Shown: positions 60,596 to 64,000 of the stretch, piece after piece
How the letters are laid out: every line of letters begins with the position of its first letter
Numbering within the stretch: the stretch's first letter is position 1
Notes under the pieces: model-generated
What the model was told of the DNA's origin: nothing
The model's input: only the letters and a program-made list of their open reading frames with translations
The model's database searches: none
Origin: Micropruina glycogenica
GTDB lineage: Bacteria; Actinomycetota; Actinomycetes; Propionibacteriales; Propionibacteriaceae
Assembly (NCBI RefSeq): GCF_039524395.1
Contig: NZ_BAAAGO010000041.1
Length of the DNA stretch: 64,000 nt
Reading direction: 5' to 3' (one strand)
Translations under genes and position numbers: made by a program

Positions 60596-61069
60596 ATGAG
60601 TCTGGCCACACCGGTTACCGGCCGGCGGCAGCAGCTGCTGCTGTTGGCGGTCGTGGTGGCCCTCACGCTGAGCTTGCTGGCCATGCACCAGCTCTCCGTC
60701 AACCACACCGCAGCCCAACCCACCACCCAGACCGCCGCCGCGATCGTCGGCTCGCCCGAGCGGCACGACCACCAGGTGGACCAGCTCCAGCATTCGGGCG
60801 ACCTTCCCGGTCACGCTGCCCAGCCAGTCCCAGGGCAGCAGCAAACCACCGGCGTCGGAGACGGATGTGCTGGCTGTCCTGAGCACCACGTCATGGCGTT
60901 GACCTGTCTGGCCGCCTTGATCCTGCTGGCCCTGGGCTGGGCGTTGCGGCCGCCTACGGCCTGGCGCGGTGTGCTGCTACCGCGACTCCCTACCGCACCG
61001 CGGCCGCTCTCGCCACGGTGGGGGCGAGAACCACTGAGCCTGCTAGAGCTGTCGGTCAGCCGGACCTGA
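60596..61069 (+). CDS. Small membrane protein, DUF6153-like
   Basis: A 157-residue protein with an N-terminal membrane helix (about 12-35), a His/Gln-rich outside loop with D-G-C-A-G-C-P-E-H-H, and a second helix (about 98-118). Composition and layout match the DUF6153 proteins found beside copper genes in Actinobacteria; that label is from memory. It is divergent from copZ with the two CsoR boxes between them. ATG 60596; GTG 60587 is in frame. Confidence 0.7.
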   Translation: MSLATPVTGRRQQLLLLAVVVALTLSLLAMHQLSVNHTAAQPTTQTAAAIVGSPERHDHQVDQLQHSGDLPGHAAQPVPGQQQTTGVGDGCAGCPEHHVMALTCLAALILLALGWALRPPTAWRGVLLPRLPTAPRPLSPRWGREPLSLLELSVSRT

Positions 61070-61081
61070 CCGACACACAGT

Positions 61082-61119
61082 CACCCGCGCCTGGGCAACC
61101 CCCACGGTGTGCGCGGGTG
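61082..61119 (+). terminator. Stem-loop after the DUF6153-like gene
   Basis: Nine-base arms CACCCGCGC (61082-61090) and GCGCGGGTG (61111-61119) enclose 20 bases with a further short stem. It begins 13 bases after the stop codon. There is no T-run, which is usual for actinobacterial terminators. Confidence 0.6.
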
Positions 61120-61163
61120 CTGCCGCGTCATGTCATGTACCGCACTCAGCAGGAGGAACACCT

Positions 61164-61826
61164 ATGCACGCCAACTTCACCGTCCGAGCCGGACTCCGGC
61201 TGACCATCGCCGCCTCGATCGCGGCTGTTGTCACCGGCCTCGCCGGCTGCAGCAACAACGACATGGGCACCATGCCCGGCATGGACCACGGGTCCGCCAG
61301 CCCGGCAGCCGCCACCCCGGCCGGGTCGCCGGCATCCTCGGCGTCCGGCACGCCCGCCGCCGGCCCGCACAACAACGCCGACGTGATGTTCGCCCAGATG
61401 ATGATCCCGCACCACCAGCAGGCCATCGAGATGAGCGACATCCTCCTCGCCAAGGACGGCATCGACCCGAAGGTCACCGACCTCGCCCAGCAGATCAAGG
61501 CCGAGCAGGGACCCGAGATCGCCCAGATGAGCGGCTGGCTCGCCGGCTGGGGCCAAAACCCCAGCCCGTCCATGGGCATGGACCACGACATGGGCGGCGG
61601 GATGATGAACCAAGCCGACATGGACGCCCTCGAGCAAGCCACCGGTACCGAGGCGGCGAAGCTGTTCCTCACCGGAATGGTGAAGCACCACCAAGGCGCC
61701 ATCACCATGGCCCAGCAACAAGTCGCCAACGGCCAAAATCCCGAGGCCGTCGCGTTGGCCAAGAGAATCATCACCGACCAGCAGGCGGAGATCACCACGA
61801 TGAACCAGCTGCTTGATCAACTGTGA
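61164..61826 (+). CDS. DUF305 lipoprotein
   Basis: A 220-residue lipoprotein with lipobox T-G-L-A-G-C (Cys near 29). The mature part has M-M-I-P-H-H-Q-Q-A-I-E-M and, later, M-V-K-H-H-Q-G-A-I-T-M, the paired His-Met motifs of DUF305, which bind copper in some members. A Met/His-rich segment (M-G-M-D-H-D-M-G-G-G-M-M) adds more possible ligands. A strong AGGAGGA site precedes the ATG. Likely sequesters copper outside the membrane. Confidence 0.88.
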   Translation: MHANFTVRAGLRLTIAASIAAVVTGLAGCSNNDMGTMPGMDHGSASPAAATPAGSPASSASGTPAAGPHNNADVMFAQMMIPHHQQAIEMSDILLAKDGIDPKVTDLAQQIKAEQGPEIAQMSGWLAGWGQNPSPSMGMDHDMGGGMMNQADMDALEQATGTEAAKLFLTGMVKHHQGAITMAQQQVANGQNPEAVALAKRIITDQQAEITTMNQLLDQL

Positions 61827-61832
61827 CATCTG

Positions 61833-61857
61833 GGGGCGGCTCCGACCGAGCCGCCCC
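61833..61857 (+). terminator. Stem-loop after the DUF305 gene
   Basis: A perfect 10-bp stem (GGGGCGGCTC / GAGCCGCCCC) with a 5-base loop, starting 6 bases after the stop codon. There is no T-run. Confidence 0.75.
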
Positions 61858-61931
61858 ACCGGTCTCGGGTACCGGCAGCCAGCGCGCCGCACCGTCTGAA
61901 GACGTGCAGTCGACCGCTGCTGCCGGATCGG

Positions 61932-62360
61932 TCAATCGTCAGTGACAAGCTCCTCACCGTCACGGCGACGAGTCAGCTGAACCAAACGGCGCAGACAGTG
62001 CTCGCGCAGCGGCTCGGGGAACTCGTCAGCCAACCGGTAGTAGACGGTCCGCCCGGCCCGCCGGTTGGTCACCAGGCCCGCGGTGCGCAGCATCCGCAAG
62101 CCGTAGCCCACTGCATCTTGGGTCGAGTTCAAGGCCATCACCAGATCGCCCACGCACAGCTCCTCCACCGAATCCAGCGCATACAAGATCCGGACCCGGA
62201 CCGGATCAGCCAGCAACCCCAGCAGCGCGGTGAGCCGGGACGCGTCATCGACCGACAGCTGCCGGCGCCGCGCCGCCGCCACCCGCTCCGGATCGACCGG
62301 GTGCTGATGACCCAAACCCTCATCATCTCTGTCTTGAGCCGCCACCGTGCTTCCATCCAT
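61932..62360 (-). CDS. ArsR/SmtB-family metal-responsive regulator
   Basis: A 142-residue winged-helix regulator (L-L-A-D-P-V-R-V-R-I-L-Y-A-L, C-V-G-D-L-V-M-A-L-N, G-Y-G-L-R-M-L-R-T-A-G-L-V). Cys69 lies in the helix position used by some metal sensors, with another Cys at 122. It is divergent from the copper-storage-like gene and probably controls it; the inducing metal is uncertain. Confidence 0.85.
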   Translation of the reverse strand: MDGSTVAAQDRDDEGLGHQHPVDPERVAAARRRQLSVDDASRLTALLGLLADPVRVRILYALDSVEELCVGDLVMALNSTQDAVGYGLRMLRTAGLVTNRRAGRTVYYRLADEFPEPLREHCLRRLVQLTRRRDGEELVTDD

Positions 62361-62423
62361 CCGTTTAGTCGTACGATCACACGGGTATCAGTAAAGGTAA
62401 GCCCACAGCAAAGGAGAACCGCC

Positions 62424-62831
62424 GTGTCCCAGACCACCGCCATGCTGAACGCATACCCCACCGACCTCGGCCAGATCGACACCGATGCCCTGGCCCGTTG
62501 CATCGACGCCTGCTTCGCCTGCGCACAGGCCTGCACCGCCTGCGCCGACGCCTGCCTGGGCGAGGAGATGGTGGCCGAGCTGACCAAGTGCATCCGTACC
62601 GACCTGGATTGCGCCGACATCTGCGACACCACCGGTCGAGTGCTCTCTCGTCACACCGGCTACGACGCCAACCTCACCCGAGCAGTCCTGCAGGCCTGCG
62701 CCACCGCCTGCAAGACCTGCGGCGATGAATGCGCCCAGCACGCCGACATGCACGACCACTGCCGGATCTGCGCCGAGGCCTGCCGTGCCTGCGAACAGGC
62801 CTGCAACGACCTGATCAGCAGCCTCGGCTAG
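62424..62831 (+). CDS. Cys-rich four-helix copper-storage-like protein (DUF326/Csp)
   Basis: A 135-residue protein with repeated C-x2-C or C-x3-C pairs on successive helices: C-I-D-A-C-F-A-C-A-Q-A-C-T-A-C-A-D-A-C early, then C-A-T-A-C-K-T-C and C-R-I-C-A-E-A-C-R-A-C-E-Q-A-C. This is the pattern of copper storage proteins, which hold many Cu(I) ions inside a helix bundle. No signal peptide is seen, so it should be cytoplasmic. The GTG start follows AAGGAG. Confidence 0.88.
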   Translation: MSQTTAMLNAYPTDLGQIDTDALARCIDACFACAQACTACADACLGEEMVAELTKCIRTDLDCADICDTTGRVLSRHTGYDANLTRAVLQACATACKTCGDECAQHADMHDHCRICAEACRACEQACNDLISSLG

Positions 62832-63075
62832 CACAAACGACACCGCGCAACCCCAGACTGGGGGAACCGGGACGAACCCACCTGGCCTCACCCCTGTCGC
62901 TGACGGTCTCGTGGGCAACCTATCCGAGGTGTCGCAGCGGACCCCGGGAATCCGGGCGTGCCCACGCACCCGAGCCGGTCCAAGACCCGGCCAAACCTCA
63001 CACGCTCATCACCGAAGGTGGTGGCGATGACGAGGCCGCGACCAGACGCACGCGGCTGAAGGAAGGAGCCTGTCG
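62832..63075. other. Intergenic stretch between copper genes
   Basis: 244 bp without a convincing gene. It contains a weak CCCC...GGGG hairpin just after the storage-protein stop and the ribosome site (GAAGGAG) of the next gene. Confidence 0.5.
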
Positions 63076-63672
63076 ATGACGGCGAATACCGATCAGGCTG
63101 AGGGCCGACGCAGCCGTGACCATCAACAGCGCCGCAGCCGAGGAATGTACCTGCGGTTCGCCGCCATGATCTTGACCGGCATGGTGGTCATGTACTGGAC
63201 GATGTCCGCCGGCTCTTGGCAGTGGAGTCACATCCGCTGGAGTGAGTCCCGGCTGTTCATGGCCTTGACCATGGCCGGAGCCATGGGTCTGGTCATGCTC
63301 GCCTGGATGTTAAACATGTACAAGACTCCGAAAGCCAACGCAGCCATCGTGGTGATCAGCGCCGTGCTTCTCGGCGGAGGAATCTTCCTCGACCGAAGTC
63401 AGGCAACGGTGGACGACACCGACTTCATGCGCGCAATGATCCCGCACCACTCGCTAGCGATCACCCGCTCGGAGCGAGCCGGGCTCGAGGATGCACGGGT
63501 GTGCCAGCTGGCCGTCGAGATCAGCGAGGCCCAACGCCGGGAGATCTTCGAGATGGACTGGCTGATCAAAGACATCCAGGACAACGGGCGGGCCACCACC
63601 GCCGAAGAGGCACGGGCCCGGCCAGTGCCTGACTACCATCAGCCCGCAGACCGCTCATGCCCCACGCGGTGA
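63076..63672 (+). CDS. DUF305-like membrane protein
   Basis: A 198-residue protein with three membrane helices (about 27-45, 58-78 and 86-104) followed by an outside domain that keeps one DUF305 motif (F-M-R-A-M-I-P-H-H-S-L-A-I) and then I-F-E-M-D-W-L-I. It lacks the second His-His motif seen in the lipoprotein at 61164. Probably a copper-related accessory protein. A strong GAAGGAG precedes the ATG. Confidence 0.8.
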   Translation: MTANTDQAEGRRSRDHQQRRSRGMYLRFAAMILTGMVVMYWTMSAGSWQWSHIRWSESRLFMALTMAGAMGLVMLAWMLNMYKTPKANAAIVVISAVLLGGGIFLDRSQATVDDTDFMRAMIPHHSLAITRSERAGLEDARVCQLAVEISEAQRREIFEMDWLIKDIQDNGRATTAEEARARPVPDYHQPADRSCPTR

Positions 63673-64000
63673 GTCCGCCCAGGAAACGCGATGGTCGAAT
63701 CGGCTCGGCGGTAGCTCCTAGGTAGATCAACCACTGTCGACGAGGCCCGAGCACCACGAGGCTGCCTGTCCGACCCTTCACCCTGCTTCTGGGCGGCGCC
63801 CAGGTGACGCGGCGGGATGTGCTCATGTCGCCCGCCTGCCTGTCCGACTGTCCACAGACGATCGTTCGCGAGACATCCGCGTGAAGGTCCTCGGAGTGTG
63901 GCCTTGGCCGTTATGTGGCGGGGTTCTGTCGCCGCTTCGTGAGTTCCCTGATGATCGGGCGAATCGTCCCGTGGGTCGATCCCCAACTGACACAGCCTCG
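63673..64000. other. Right end without a recognised gene
   Basis: 328 bp in which I find no gene, tRNA, insertion-sequence end or repeat. A minus-strand frame (63639-63986) is open but has no family-like sequence. Confidence 0.5.

Noticed and set aside
63951..64000. A tRNA T-arm-like sequence near the right edge as an attachment site
   Set aside because: The GGGTCGATCCCC stretch lacks the neighbouring arms and the conserved T-loop bases.

Overview
The window is high-G+C DNA with the gene families of Actinobacteria: an actinobacterial Tad/Flp locus with a LysM-BTAD protein, an SCO6880-like transfer protein, a MobF relaxase, CsoR/CopZ/CopA and DUF305 proteins. Most of it reads as the backbone of a conjugative plasmid or integrative conjugative element. 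I see no integrase, replication initiator, tRNA, rRNA or CRISPR array, so the ends of the element are probably outside the window. The species cannot be named from sequence alone.

Layout. (1) 0-1.4 kb: a small helix-turn-helix (excisionase-type) gene between long non-coding stretches with repeats and palindromes. (2) 1.4-12.5 kb: a lipoprotein, a secreted PKD-like protein and a tightly coupled Tad/Flp pilus operon (SAF/CpaB-like, TadZ-like, TadA, TadB, TadC, Flp pilin, three TadE/G-like minor pilins, and a large LysM-BTAD protein). (3) 12.8-27.5 kb: a sigma-factor-like regulator, then a type IV secretion/conjugation operon (small two-helix membrane protein, VirB8/TcpC-like, VirB6/TrbL-like, SCO6880-like, VirB4, transglycosylase-endopeptidase, VirD4-type coupling protein). 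(4) 27.6-33.8 kb, minus strand: the prepilin peptidase for the Flp pilin and a relaxase-helicase-primase fusion (TraA). (5) 34-47.8 kb: accessory transfer-zone genes (degenerate M48-like membrane protein, PAPS-reductase-like protein, DprA-like protein, two DNA methyltransferases, ArdC-type antirestriction protein, nuclease-like lipoprotein, several unknowns). (6) 47.8-54.4 kb: a scrambled zone. An AraC-SRPBCC-DUF1801-VOC operon sits between two truncated backbone genes. It is followed by a broken ParA gene, a serine-recombinase-like gene lacking the usual serine, a two-gene EcoRI-type methyltransferase plus DUF262-HNH nuclease system and an IS256-type transposase remnant. (7) 54.4-63.7 kb: a copper-resistance island (csoR, copB, copA, a metal-associated secreted protein, copZ, two DUF305 proteins, an ArsR regulator and a Cys-rich copper-storage protein).

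How it fits together. Pilus, secretion channel, coupling protein, relaxase and prepilin peptidase lie side by side. They are punctuated by five copies of an 18-bp palindrome (consensus ATTATTCCGCGGAATAAT) found only in this transfer half, sometimes inside the 5' end of a gene. A second duplicated module, two 10-bp direct repeats followed at a fixed distance by a conserved block, precedes both the HTH gene and the sigma-like gene. This suggests a shared regulon for pilus-assisted conjugation. The copper genes form one CsoR-controlled operon, with two CsoR-type boxes in the divergent promoter region.

Caveats. Several genes carry single-base frameshifts, often in homopolymers, or an in-frame stop (34349 N, 40791, about 47600, about 50310, about 60112). 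Some may be sequencing errors. Family assignments come from reading motifs, not from database searches.
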